Assembly (NCBI GenBank): GCA_045636385.1 | Contig: JAZTXK010000012.1 | Span: 1-31,061 of the forward strand | DNA from: CAG-390 sp045636385 | Lineage (GTDB): Bacteria > Bacillota > Clostridia > Oscillospirales > CAG-272 | Length of the DNA: 31,061 nucleotides | Direction of reading: 5' to 3' | Part shown: in pieces, positions 15,894-24,060 of the stretch | How the letters are laid out: each line of letters starts with the position of its first letter | Position numbering within the stretch: position 1 is the first letter of the stretch | The notes under the pieces: generated by a model | Databases searched by the model: none | Seen by the model: only the letters and a program-made list of their open reading frames with translations | What the model was told of the DNA's origin: nothing | Translations under genes and position numbers: made by a program

Positions 15894-17282
15894 TTATTCG
15901 TTTCCGTCAGCATCGTCCGAGTGCTTCTTTTCAGCCCTCTTTAGGACGCGCATGGCGCTCATATGGTAGATTTTGGGAACAATATCCTGATCTCCGTTGA
16001 GCTTGACCTTGACCTTTCCCGAGATCGGGAAGAGGTCTATGACGGTTCCCTTACCGTCGGGAGTTTCGACGAAGGAGTCAACGGGCGGCATCAGCGCGAT
16101 CTCGCGCTCGTATGCTTCCTGCTCGTAGCGCAGACAGCACATAAGTCTGCCGCATGTGCCCGAGATCTTCGCGGCGTTGATCGAAAGCCCTTGTTCCTTT
16201 GCCATCTTGATAGAGACCTGAACGAAATTGGGAAGGAAGCCGGCACAGCAAAGCTTGCGTCCGCAAACGCCGAATCCGCCGATCATTCTTGCCTCGTCGC
16301 GGATACCGATCTGGCGAAGCTCGATTCGGGTGCGGAAGACGGATGCGAGATCCTTGACGAGTGCGCGGAAGTCAACGCGGCCCGCGCTTGTGAAGAAGAA
16401 TATAAGCTTGGTGTTATCAAAGGTGTACTGCGAATCAACGAGCTTCATATCGAGTCCGTGATCCGCGATCTTGGTAAGACAGATCTTGAATGCCTCGTGC
16501 TGACGGCGGCGGTTGTCCTCGTGGTGAGCCTCATCCTCCTTTGTTGCCTCTCGGATGACGGGGCGGAGGGGTGCGACGATCTGATCCTCGGGTACGCGAC
16601 GGTTTGCGATGACGATTTCACCGAACTCAAGTCCTTGCGCGGTCTCTACGATGGCGTGTTTGCCTACGCTGAAGGTTTTTTCAGCGGGATCGAAATAGTA
16701 GACCTTACTGCCGTGCTCGAAGCGGATACCGACGATTTCGGGACCTTCGATCTCCTTCGGTTCCACGGGCGGAACGTCGGCGAAAACGGCGTCAAGGGTG
16801 GGGTCGGGCGGCATCTTGTCGAGCTCTGCATCGTCGGTCTTGCCGAGTGAAAGGAAATCAGACTCGGATTTTGAACGCGATGGGAGAAAATCAAGCTCGT
16901 CATCGGGCGCAGTCGCGAGAAGCTCGGTCTGCGGACGCGACTTATCGCGGTTGCCCTGACGGTTCTGGTACTTACCCTGAGCCTTGGGAGTCTCCTCCTT
17001 TGGTGCGGCTGCCTTTGCAGACTGCTCCGGCTGCGGCTTGCGACCGTCGTTGTGCTTTTTATTTTTGTTTTTGTTGCTATTATTACTTTGAGGCTGTGTG
17101 TGGTTCTTTACGTTTTCGGGCGCGGGAGCGTTCGCTTCAGCCTGCGCAGCCTCGGGCTTTTGCTGATTCTGCGGACGGTGACCCTTGTGGTGCTTTTTAT
17201 TATGATGATAATGCTTTTTGCCGCTCTTTCCCGCGTCGGAGGCGGCAGGCGCATTCTTTTTGGTATTCTCGGTGTTATCCAA
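15894..17282 (-). CDS. ricT: PSP1-domain protein RicT (YaaT) with long basic N-terminal extension
   Basis: A 462-aa homologue of RicT/YaaT, which in Bacillus forms the FeS-containing RicAFT complex that assists RNase Y-dependent mRNA maturation and affects sporulation and biofilm. The PSP1 core runs from about residue 183. Its cysteines are in CGRKLCC (340, 345, 346) and CGRLMCC (377, 382, 383), matching the cluster-binding residues. Residues 1 to about 180 are an extra low-complexity tail rich in Lys, His, Asn, Gln and Pro; Bacillus RicT is only about 275 aa. The start is TTG, supported by AAGGAG 8 bp upstream. It follows holB as in Bacillus, 191 bp downstream. Confidence 0.9.
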   Translation of the reverse strand: MDNTENTKKNAPAASDAGKSGKKHYHHNKKHHKGHRPQNQQKPEAAQAEANAPAPENVKNHTQPQSNNSNKNKNKKHNDGRKPQPEQSAKAAAPKEETPKAQGKYQNRQGNRDKSRPQTELLATAPDDELDFLPSRSKSESDFLSLGKTDDAELDKMPPDPTLDAVFADVPPVEPKEIEGPEIVGIRFEHGSKVYYFDPAEKTFSVGKHAIVETAQGLEFGEIVIANRRVPEDQIVAPLRPVIREATKEDEAHHEDNRRRQHEAFKICLTKIADHGLDMKLVDSQYTFDNTKLIFFFTSAGRVDFRALVKDLASVFRTRIELRQIGIRDEARMIGGFGVCGRKLCCAGFLPNFVQVSIKMAKEQGLSINAAKISGTCGRLMCCLRYEQEAYEREIALMPPVDSFVETPDGKGTVIDLFPISGKVKVKLNGDQDIVPKIYHMSAMRVLKRAEKKHSDDADGNE

Positions 17283-17473
17283 AATATTTTCTCCTTGTTG
17301 AAAATCAGTAAATATATAAGAATTCGTTTTTTGGGGGGCTTTGCCTCCGAAAAAACACCTTTCAGACGAGCTTTGCGAGTCCGCGCGCCGAGGGGAGCTA
17401 CCAAAATCAATGATTTTGGCAAGCGGCGATAAGCGCGCGTTTCAATTGTAAAACGGAGTTTTACAATTGATTT
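17283..17473. other. Palindrome-rich gap between holB and ricT
   Basis: This gap contains GGGGGGC/GCCTCC (from 17333), an almost perfect palindrome CCAAAATCA-A-TGATTTTGG (17401-17419) and a 12-bp stem with 3-nt loop (17443-17454 with 17458-17469). The last lies 4 bp past the holB stop but lacks a T-tract on either side, so it is a poor terminator. These look like short intergenic palindromic repeats rather than genes. Confidence 0.6.
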
Positions 17474-18490
17474 TTAAAATTTCGATATCATCGAAATCAG
17501 AGTGAGTCTTGTGTTCATATTTCTCTCAAGCGACGAGATCGCTTCTCCGAGAGCGTCGGAGATCGTCAAAAGACGGCGCAGTGATATGCTGTCTGAAATC
17601 TCGAGGGCTTGTTCGCGGTCGGAATAGAATCGCAGGGGCGCGTCGGCGTCGCGCTTGAGAAGCACGAGGTCACGCAGAGCCAGCGAGAAAGACGCGAGCT
17701 GTTCCTTTGCGCTTTCGCGGTCTGATGTGCAGACGTCGGTAACGTGGATGAGAAGCTGCGCTTTTTTAGCCGTATTTGCGGCAAGCTCGCAGAATTTTTC
17801 GGTCGCGCGGCGCGCCTCGGCGATCTTTGCCGCTTCCTTGCCCGAAAGCAGGTCAATGGCAAGTCCCGCGGAGCCGTCCGCACTCATTATTACGTCGTCG
17901 AAAAGCGCGGGATCGGTGCGCTTTTTGAGCTCGAGCGAGGGATCGGCGGCAAGCATCGCGCGCTCGGTGTCCTCGGGTGAGAGAGGCTTCATACGGATGA
18001 TGGGCGCGCGTGACTTGATCGTTTCAAGCATCAGCGCCGAGTTCTCGCAGAGAAGCAGAATGAAGGCGTAGGCGGGCGGTTCTTCGAGAGTGAGAAGAAG
18101 TGCGTTCTGTGCCTGAACCGTCATCGTATGCGCGTCGTTTATAATGTATATCTTGCGTTCAAGATCGTTTGGGTAGACGTGAACGTCGCGGCGCAGATCT
18201 CGGATGGCGTCAACGCCGACCGAAGCCTTTCCGTCCGTACCGATCTCTATTACGTCGGGGCATGCCCCGCGCGAGATATTGCGGCAGTTTCTGCATTCGT
18301 TACAGGGAAGGGCGGGAGCGTCGGGGTTGGTACGGTTCTCACAGACGAGAGCCTTTGCAAGCTCGAGTGCGAGCGTACGTTTGCCTGTGCCGTAAGCGCC
18401 TTCTATGACGTAGGCGTGGGGCAGATCGGGATTTTCCGAGAGCAGAGAACGCGCCAAACGCGAGCAGAGCTCTTCGTTGCCTATGATCAT
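17474..18490 (-). CDS. holB: DNA polymerase III delta' subunit
   Basis: A 338-aa clamp-loader subunit of the AAA+ class. The Walker A-like loop is GAYGTGKRT (residues 31-39). The zinc module has Cys63, 66, 69 and 77 in LPCNECRNCRNISRGACPDV, and the sensor region reads NALLLTLEEPPA. The start is placed at 18490 (MIIGNEEL) because AAGGAG lies 9 bp upstream and delta' proteins usually begin near this point; an in-frame ATG at 18541 would add 17 residues but lies within the leader. A consensus promoter sits about 55 bp further upstream. The neighbour ricT matches the Bacillus order. Confidence 0.92.
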   Translation of the reverse strand: MIIGNEELCSRLARSLLSENPDLPHAYVIEGAYGTGKRTLALELAKALVCENRTNPDAPALPCNECRNCRNISRGACPDVIEIGTDGKASVGVDAIRDLRRDVHVYPNDLERKIYIINDAHTMTVQAQNALLLTLEEPPAYAFILLLCENSALMLETIKSRAPIIRMKPLSPEDTERAMLAADPSLELKKRTDPALFDDVIMSADGSAGLAIDLLSGKEAAKIAEARRATEKFCELAANTAKKAQLLIHVTDVCTSDRESAKEQLASFSLALRDLVLLKRDADAPLRFYSDREQALEISDSISLRRLLTISDALGEAISSLERNMNTRLTLISMISKF

Positions 18491-18546
18491 TGGAAAAATC
18501 TCCTTCAACGCCTCACATCCTTTCGGTACAAAGTTATACATAGTAT

Positions 18547-18575
18547 ATTATATCATTAAAATGTTGGTTTGTCAA
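18547..18575 (-). promoter_or_regulatory. Consensus sigma-A-type promoter of holB
   Basis: TTGACA (18570-18575) and TATAAT (18547-18552) on the minus strand with a 17-bp spacer. The leader to ATG 18490 is about 50 nt. Confidence 0.9.
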
Positions 18576-18810
18576 GAAGAATATCAAGAGGCGGAAGGAA
18601 GTTGCGCCCCGCGGGGGCGCAAAAAAGGAAGAAATCCGCCGCGGCGGATTTCTTTCATCTTTATTGTATTTCGCCCTTGATTTTCTTTGGGCGCGCAAGA
18701 TTTCGCGCGGCGCTCTATACCCACCCAAACCCTCCCGCAAGCGGGAGGGCTCGAGATATATCTTCGATGCGATATGCCTTGCGGGATACGTTCCGCTTCG
18801 CGGAACGCGA
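18576..18810. repeat. Cluster of short perfect palindromes between TraX and holB
   Basis: No gene is seen. Four strong hairpins lie in a row: 18602-18622 (9-bp stem, TTGCGCCCC), 18629-18654 (a 26-bp perfect palindrome centred on CCGCCGCGGCGG), 18730-18749 (CCCTCCCGC-AA-GCGGGAGGG) and 18789-18807 (CGTTCCGC-TTC-GCGGAACG). None has a clean T-tract on the minus strand, although the first is followed by AAAAAA on the plus strand. They could jointly stop transcription between the TraX gene and holB, or be mobile-like intergenic repeats. Confidence 0.7.
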
Positions 18811-19569
18811 TTAAAATGCAAGTCGATAAATCAGATAGATCGCCGCCATGTGCGCGGGATAGAACCAATAGAAAGCGTGCTTGAGGAACTTGCTGTTCGC
18901 ACCCTTTTTGCCGTTATAGAGTCCGATGGGGATCATAGCGAGCACTCCGAAGCCTTGGCTGGGGAAGAAGAATCCGTGACCCGCAATGGAAAGGTCGAAG
19001 CCCTGTCCCTTGAAGGTGACAATAAAGAGCATAACGAGCGATGCAAGCTGAAGCACCCAACCGAACTTGATGTCGCGGAAGATGTAGAATGCGATGATAA
19101 CGAGTATTCCCATCGCGCCGTAGTCAACGAAGCCGACGGTTCCGATAAGGAGGAAGAGCAGAACCTTCAAGATAGAGAGTATGCTTTTTTTGGCGATCTG
19201 CTTTTTTGCTTCATCCGAGCGGAAGGCTTGCTTGATCCTGTCGATCTCCCTGATCGAGAGCAGACCGAGCGCCAGGGTGAACATTACGTTCTGATGGAAG
19301 GGATAGATGAAGGATCCCGACGACATCAGATTAAAGGGGATCTCGGATATCAAGCCGAAGATCAAAAGTCTTTTAACGTATTTTTTGAAATCAGACGTGT
19401 GGACGTAACCCTCCGCGATCATAAACGCAAAGATCGGAAAGGCAATTCTTCCGACGTAGGTCATCCAGTCGTTTCCGGGAACGATGGTCGCCCAAAGATG
19501 ATCGAGCAGCATAAGCACCATCGCGAGAATTTTGAGTGTGTTTGAGTTGATGAATTTGAGTTTTTTCAT
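18811..19569 (-). CDS. TraX-family integral membrane protein
   Basis: A 252-aa multi-span membrane protein. The start KILAMVLMLLDHLWATIVPG and the block YVGRIAFPIFAFMIAEGYVHT are characteristic of TraX, first known as the F-pilin acetylase but widespread on Firmicutes chromosomes, where the role is probably acetylation of a surface component. Hydrophobic segments recur through to FYWFYPAHMAAIYLIYRLAF, the usual TraX C-terminus. It is the last gene of a long same-strand row with short gaps (36 bp to the lipoprotein upstream), so it may belong to the GntR-ABC operon. The ribosome site is weak. There is no conjugation gene nearby, so conjugation is not implied. Confidence 0.85.
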   Translation of the reverse strand: MKKLKFINSNTLKILAMVLMLLDHLWATIVPGNDWMTYVGRIAFPIFAFMIAEGYVHTSDFKKYVKRLLIFGLISEIPFNLMSSGSFIYPFHQNVMFTLALGLLSIREIDRIKQAFRSDEAKKQIAKKSILSILKVLLFLLIGTVGFVDYGAMGILVIIAFYIFRDIKFGWVLQLASLVMLFIVTFKGQGFDLSIAGHGFFFPSQGFGVLAMIPIGLYNGKKGANSKFLKHAFYWFYPAHMAAIYLIYRLAF

Positions 19570-19605
19570 GGTTTTCTGTGCTTTCTGTTGTTTTTTGTAT
19601 GGTTA

Positions 19606-20166
19606 TTATTCGGTATCGACGAGGATCGCGTCGAAGGAGTTACAGCTTCGGAGCTCTTTGTCTTCGATTTCCACAAGGACAAACCATCCTGCCATATCGT
19701 CGGTAACGACGTCCGGATTGTTCTTTTGCACAACGTGGACGCAGACCCGATTGTCGGTTACTTCAACATGGTGTACGCCGAATCTAAACGAGCCGCTGTT
19801 TGCGGGGACGTAGACTGCCAATAAAGAATTATCTTTGAAAAAAGCTTCTCTGTCCCACTGTGCTTTGGCTAACGCACCGTTGAAAGACAACGCGCCGTTG
19901 TAGTCCTGATCCAAAGAAAAAACGTTCCCGTACTTGGCTCTGAACTGTTCCAAATCTTCCAAAGTATCAATTTTAAAGATCGGTAAACGCGCGCCGTCTT
20001 CGTTCTGGATCAGTTCTTTCCAATTTAGCGAGCCTTCCTCAATTATCGGATCGTCCGACCAACCTGCATACGCCACGGTGTTGCCGTACCCCGGGTCGAC
20101 GGGGAAACAAGCCACAAGCCCCAAAAGGCAAAGCGATGCCAAAAATAATGCTATTAGTTTTTTCAT
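19606..20166 (-). CDS. Lipoprotein of unknown function
   Basis: A 186-aa predicted lipoprotein: MKKLIALFLASLCLLGLVAC, with the lipobox LVAC at residues 17-20 and a basic leader. The start at 20166 is favoured over an in-frame upstream ATG at 20229 because it restores the lipoprotein signal and has GGAGAT 8-9 bp upstream. The soluble part has the pattern FKIDTLEDLEQFRAKYGN...FFKDNSLLAVYVPANSGSFRFGVHHVEV, which I do not recognise as a named family. It lies in the row of small membrane-attached proteins after the ABC transporter. Confidence 0.8.
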   Translation of the reverse strand: MKKLIALFLASLCLLGLVACFPVDPGYGNTVAYAGWSDDPIIEEGSLNWKELIQNEDGARLPIFKIDTLEDLEQFRAKYGNVFSLDQDYNGALSFNGALAKAQWDREAFFKDNSLLAVYVPANSGSFRFGVHHVEVTDNRVCVHVVQKNNPDVVTDDMAGWFVLVEIEDKELRSCNSFDAILVDTE

Positions 20167-20201
20167 AGTAATATCTCCGTTTGAACTATAAAATAATGAG
20201 T

Positions 20202-20600
20202 TTAATACCCCTGATCGACGATCTCCCATTCGCTGCCACTCGTGCGGACGAGGATGAATTTCCAGTTTTCGTATTCGGAGGCGGTGTTTTGCGTGGGCGT
20301 GTCGGAGAAGAAGCTGACGTAATAATCGGTCAGAAAAACGATGACGTCGTCGGCACCGTTTCTGTCAGCCCAATCTTCGTAATCGGCAATCTTTGAGTCA
20401 CCGATGTAGGAAAGATTCAGAAGGATTCTGTCTGTTTTGCCCAGAAATTCTTCAAGAACCACTTCCATCGCGTCGGCAATATCACGTTCGGTGTAAATTT
20501 CCGAGGAAAATTCCTCGATATCGACAAAATTCAGCGTGCCGCAGGAGGAGAGGGATAGAAGCAAGGCGGATATCAGAAACAGCGAAAATATTCTTTTCAT
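20202..20600 (-). CDS. Small lipoprotein of unknown function
   Basis: A 132-aa predicted lipoprotein with the leader MKRIFSLFLISALLLSLSSC (Cys20). The soluble part of about 110 residues contains a hydrophobic strand DDVIVFLTDYYVSFFSD and ends ILVRTSGSEWEIVDQGY, reminiscent of an NTF2/DUF4829-like small alpha+beta domain, but this is only an impression. Its ATG directly abuts the stop of the preceding gene (20601), indicating coupling. Confidence 0.78.
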   Translation of the reverse strand: MKRIFSLFLISALLLSLSSCGTLNFVDIEEFSSEIYTERDIADAMEVVLEEFLGKTDRILLNLSYIGDSKIADYEDWADRNGADDVIVFLTDYYVSFFSDTPTQNTASEYENWKFILVRTSGSEWEIVDQGY

Positions 20601-20987
20601 TTATCCCCCTCCGACTGCCGTCATTTCTACTTCCGTGGTTTTGCCCTCACTGTCGAAGGTAATGAATACGCGGTAGGGGGCTGCGGGATCGTCGTATTTC
20701 CAAAACTCATATACCCACGTGGATTCATAAGTCTTTAAAAGCTCCGCTTTTCCTTCCTCGGTTTGTGCGTAACTGAAAGATTGCCGTTCTCCGTCTTCAT
20801 CGGTGAAGCTGTGGGGAGTTCCGAAACGGCTGAAAACCCCCGACTTTGTCATACCGACCTCGTGATGCTTGACGAATCTTGAAAAATTTTTATAAGTGCT
20901 TGTTGTGAACAGTACGTCGGTGCTGCAGCTGCAGAGCAGAAGCGACGCGGCAACGAGAATTATTATGAAGTATTTGAATTTTTTCAT
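20601..20987 (-). CDS. Small lipoprotein with a BamE/SmpA-like domain
   Basis: A 128-aa predicted lipoprotein: MKKFKYFIIILVAASLLLCSC with lipobox cysteine at 19 or 21. The start at 20987 is chosen for the signal sequence and AAAGGAG 10 bp upstream; an upstream in-frame ATG (21032) would overlap the preceding gene. The stretch VGMTKSGVFSRFGTPHSFTD followed by WVYEFWKYDDPAAPYRVFITFDSEGKTTEVEM has the G-M-T-x-x-x-V-x-x-x-x-G-T-P...W-x-Y...F-D-x-x-G-K layout of SmpA/OmlA/BamE domains, here used outside Gram-negatives. That similarity is by eye and needs a profile search. Confidence 0.78.
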   Translation of the reverse strand: MKKFKYFIIILVAASLLLCSCSTDVLFTTSTYKNFSRFVKHHEVGMTKSGVFSRFGTPHSFTDEDGERQSFSYAQTEEGKAELLKTYESTWVYEFWKYDDPAAPYRVFITFDSEGKTTEVEMTAVGGG

Positions 20988-21013
20988 TTGTCTTTTACTC
21001 CTTTCGCAGAGCA

Positions 21014-21280
21014 TCAGTGCTTTATCTCCCAAAGCTCGTCGAGCGATTTGAAATTATCGGGGAAGAGGTAGAAGCAGATGTTTTCGTACTTTTGGAGCTG
21101 CATCTCGCCCGTTGACCAATCGGAAACGAAGCGATTCCATATGACAACGGAGTAAGTGAGAGAAGTAAACCTTTGAGTGCCGCCGTCATCGTAGGTTTGG
21201 TAGCCGAAGGGAACAAAGAGGACGATGACGAGCGAGATGGCAATGATGGCGGTCAATAGCTTTCGGTTGATATTTTTCAT
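21014..21280 (-). CDS. Small single-span protein of unknown function
   Basis: An 88-aa protein with a basic start (MKNINRKLL), one membrane helix (TAIIAISLVIVLFVPF) and a short extracytoplasmic part rich in Tyr and Trp (LTYSVVIWNRFV...ICFYLFPDNFKSLDELWE). It has no lipobox. It is one of a run of small membrane proteins downstream of the ABC permease and the family was not recognised. Confidence 0.75.
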   Translation of the reverse strand: MKNINRKLLTAIIAISLVIVLFVPFGYQTYDDGGTQRFTSLTYSVVIWNRFVSDWSTGEMQLQKYENICFYLFPDNFKSLDELWEIKH

Positions 21281-21291
21281 TTGCGCCTCCC

Positions 21292-21666
21292 TTACTCCTG
21301 CTTGGGTCTGGGTTCACCGATCTTCCAAATTACCCAATAGATCTTGCTGTCACTGCTTACGCCTATTGTGCTGTTTTCGTTTTCAAAGAGATAGAGTGCC
21401 CCCAGTTGGTCCTTTTTGGTGTATCCTCCGTGTGACAGCATATATTCTTCTATAGTTGCGCGGTTGAGGGTCGTCATCATTATCAGCGGGTCGTCATTTA
21501 TTTCAATACATATATTATCGGAAAAGATAGATGCAAGCGCACCGAAGCCTACGGAGAGGAAATTTGGTGTATAGAAATAATGATTCGAAATCAATATGCC
21601 TGCTGCTGCTATAACAAGCACGAAGGTAAGAAGGACGATCAAAACCGTTATATTGGATTGTTTCAT
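21292..21666 (-). CDS. Small single-span protein of unknown function
   Basis: A 124-aa protein with an N-terminal membrane helix (TVLIVLLTFVLVIAAAGILI) and a soluble domain ending SKIYWVIWKIGEPRPKQE. The pattern YWVIWKIGEP resembles the closing strand of its operon neighbour (TDYYVVWFYQGEHP), so several of these small proteins may be distant paralogues. The gap to the next gene downstream is 11 bp and to the one upstream 9 bp. Confidence 0.75.
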   Translation of the reverse strand: MKQSNITVLIVLLTFVLVIAAAGILISNHYFYTPNFLSVGFGALASIFSDNICIEINDDPLIMMTTLNRATIEEYMLSHGGYTKKDQLGALYLFENENSTIGVSSDSKIYWVIWKIGEPRPKQE

Positions 21667-21675
21667 AATTCCACC

Positions 21676-22125
21676 TCAATGTCCCTTGATATCGAGCGGA
21701 TTGCTCATCGGGTGTTCGCCTTGGTAGAACCACACGACATAATAATCGGTCGAGAGATTCTCGAAAGACAAATGCGCGTGTTCCGCGTAATTTAAGTCGA
21801 TCTCGCGCTTTTCCTGCTTGTAATAATCCATAACGTCGAAATCACGGTTCAGCGACACAATAGTATCGAGCACGTCGGGGTTCTCGGCTTTGACAAGCAC
21901 GGCACCGAAATAGTTTATGCCGTTTCCGTTGCCGTTGAGCTTGCCGTAATCCGACACGGTTTCGACGATCTCAATCCCCTCCGCCGCGCGGAGCTCGGCT
22001 TTGAAATCCGAGACAAGCCCGCGCAGTAGGATGTAATTCCAATTCGCAAGGAGAGCGATCCCCGAACCGATAATGAGCAGGACGAGCATTATTATGCCGA
22101 ATGTTCTTATTACTTTTGCTTCCAT
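21676..22125 (-). CDS. Small single-span protein of unknown function
   Basis: A 149-aa protein with one N-terminal membrane helix (FGIIMLVLLIIGSGIALLA) and an extracytoplasmic domain containing AVLVKAENPDVLDTIVSLNRDFDVMDYYKQE and the closing strand YYVVWFYQGEHP. It starts 1 bp after the permease stop, so it is surely co-translated with the ABC transporter. A role as an accessory or partner of the permease is plausible; the family was not recognised. Confidence 0.78.
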   Translation of the reverse strand: MEAKVIRTFGIIMLVLLIIGSGIALLANWNYILLRGLVSDFKAELRAAEGIEIVETVSDYGKLNGNGNGINYFGAVLVKAENPDVLDTIVSLNRDFDVMDYYKQEKREIDLNYAEHAHLSFENLSTDYYVVWFYQGEHPMSNPLDIKGH

Positions 22126-22126
22126 T

Positions 22127-23188
22127 TTACCACCCCAAAAGCCCCATCACGAAGCAGAGGAAGCAGGCGGCGATGACTAGGAGATCGAAGATCTTGAGCT
22201 TGACGCTTCTGCGGTAGATGATGTATCCGACGGTCGAGAAGATCAGCGCGAAGATGGCGAGGACAGCCGTTCCGGCTTCGAGTGTCCAGTAGATCAGCAA
22301 AGCCGTGCAGACGGGCAGGAGAGTTGAATAGCTGAAGAGGCTGCTTGATATCTCACCCGCACTTTCCGCGCGCTTTTTGTTGAAGAAATAAAGTATTCCG
22401 TAAACAAATACCGCGGTCAGCATCGGGATGAGGATGAGATAGATCATCATCGCGTAAGGATTATCCGTGCCGAGGTCTGGGATGGGAATGCTGCTTCCTC
22501 TTGAAATATCCGAGAAATAATCGGAAATCTGAACGAGCGGCATCCAGAGGATCGTCAGGAGGATCTCGGAATCCCAATTCAAATCAAACATTTCGGCAAA
22601 GGTCAGCAAAACAACTGCGATGAATACCTGCCAAGCTCCTGCGGTGAGGAATCCGTCAACCGACGAATTGCAGACCGAGAAGAAGAAGGCGTTGACCGCG
22701 TAGTAGAAGAGCGAGCAGAGAAGCGAAATGAAGAAGAAAGACCAGAGCGCGCCGAAGCCGATCTTATCCGCGCAAGGGAAGAGGGCGATCGTGTACCAGA
22801 TAAATGAAACGGTATAAGCCGCGAGGAACTGCAAAAAGCCGTTGATCATATTGACCGAGATCAGCGATATGCGCGAGATCGGGAATGAGAATGCCGAATC
22901 GAGATATTTGCGGTTGTTGAAGCAGGATAGCTCGAGCATCGGCAGAAGCGTGGTCAGTATCGCCGAGATCGCGACGAAAACACCGATGTTGGGATTGAGA
23001 GTCCAATTATAAGGCTCGGTGTTGCCGTAGAGATAGTAGCGGTTTTCGTAATCTTGCTGTCTTATATAGGTATCGTTTACACCCTGCGCGACCGTCGTGA
23101 CGATGACAAGGCAGATAAAGGTTATGATCGCGGCGCGGATCGCCGTGTCCTTCGCGTGTTGCTTGAAATAACGGAGTGCGGTCTTCAT
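22127..23188 (-). CDS. ABC transporter permease
   Basis: A 353-aa membrane protein with eight or nine predicted spans, for example IITFICLVIVTTVAQG, VFVAISAILTTLLPML, FLQFLAAYTVSFIWYTIALF, LWSFFFISLLCSLFYYAV, MIYLILIPMLTAVFVYGILYF and the C-terminal LLVIAACFLCFVMGLLGW. The cytoplasmic block CFNNRKYLDSAFSFPISRISLISVNMINGFLQF is the type seen in YtrC/ABC-2-like permeases that pair with GntR-YtrA repressors. It overlaps the ATPase gene by 4 bp. The substrate is unknown; related Bacillus Ytr systems respond to cell-wall stress. Confidence 0.88.
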   Translation of the reverse strand: MKTALRYFKQHAKDTAIRAAIITFICLVIVTTVAQGVNDTYIRQQDYENRYYLYGNTEPYNWTLNPNIGVFVAISAILTTLLPMLELSCFNNRKYLDSAFSFPISRISLISVNMINGFLQFLAAYTVSFIWYTIALFPCADKIGFGALWSFFFISLLCSLFYYAVNAFFFSVCNSSVDGFLTAGAWQVFIAVVLLTFAEMFDLNWDSEILLTILWMPLVQISDYFSDISRGSSIPIPDLGTDNPYAMMIYLILIPMLTAVFVYGILYFFNKKRAESAGEISSSLFSYSTLLPVCTALLIYWTLEAGTAVLAIFALIFSTVGYIIYRRSVKLKIFDLLVIAACFLCFVMGLLGW

Positions 23189-24060
23189 TTTCTGCCTCCT
23201 TTCACGTCGGTGATGAAGATGTCTTCGAATGTGAGCTTTTCCTGCTCGATAACGGCGGGATTCAGCTTCATAAGCTCTGCATAAGACGCCTCGGCGTCGC
23301 CCTCGATGGTCACGGTGACGAATTTGCCCTTTATTTCAATGTCGCGGACGTTGAGATTTGAGAATGCAATCGCTGTTTTTTCTTCGGTGAAGGCAAGACG
23401 GAAGCGGCAGTATCTCGCCGCGTGCTCCTCAAGCGAGCCCTGCGAGGACACGGTGTGGTTGTCGATAAGGGCGTAAAGATCGCAGAAGGTTTCGAGCTCC
23501 GCGAGTGCGTGGGATGAGATAACGACCGTAGAATCGTTTTCCTCCACCGCGCGGTTGATCTCCTCGATGACGGTCTTTTTGGTGAAGGCGTCAAGACCGT
23601 CGAAGGCTTCGTCGAGAAGAAGATACTTCGGTCTTGCCGAGAGGGCGAGCGCGATATAGAACTGTCGGCGCATACCCTTTGAGAAATTGCGCTGATGCGC
23701 GTTTTCGTCGAGCTTGAATCGTTCGAGAAGCTGGCGGTAAAGCTCGCGGTCGAGGTTGGGGTAGAATGTCAGATAGGTATCAAATATGCCCTTGCCCGTC
23801 GTTTGTCCCGCGTAAAAAGGATCGTCTGGGAGGAAGAAGATGTCCTCGCGCACCGTAGGAAGGGTGGCGTCCTTGCCGTCGTAGAGAACGACTCCGCTGT
23901 CGGGAACGTAAACGCCCGACATAAGGCGCAGAAGCGTCGATTTGCCCGAGCCGTTCGTGCCGACCAAACCGAGCACCTTGCCGTCGGGAATGCGGAGATT
24001 TATATCCTCAAGAATGAGATTGCCGCCGAGATAATGAGAGTTGATATTGACCGAGATCAT
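23185..24060 (-). CDS. ABC transporter ATP-binding protein
   Basis: A 291-aa nucleotide-binding subunit. Walker A is GTNGSGKST (34-42), the signature FSKGMRRQ (126-133) replaces LSGGQ, Walker B is YLLLDE (146-151) with the D-loop GLD after it, and the switch His is in SSHALAE (184). The degenerate signature and the C-terminal extra domain (VRDIEIKGKFVTVTIEGDAEASY) are typical of YtrB/CcmA-like exporters. It overlaps both neighbours by 4 bp. Confidence 0.93.
   Translation of the reverse strand: MISVNINSHYLGGNLILEDINLRIPDGKVLGLVGTNGSGKSTLLRLMSGVYVPDSGVVLYDGKDATLPTVREDIFFLPDDPFYAGQTTGKGIFDTYLTFYPNLDRELYRQLLERFKLDENAHQRNFSKGMRRQFYIALALSARPKYLLLDEAFDGLDAFTKKTVIEEINRAVEENDSTVVISSHALAELETFCDLYALIDNHTVSSQGSLEEHAARYCRFRLAFTEEKTAIAFSNLNVRDIEIKGKFVTVTIEGDAEASYAELMKLNPAVIEQEKLTFEDIFITDVKGGRK

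Noticed and set aside
18811..19569. TraX as evidence of a conjugative element
   Set aside because: No relaxase, coupling protein or integrase is present; TraX homologues are common on Firmicutes chromosomes.
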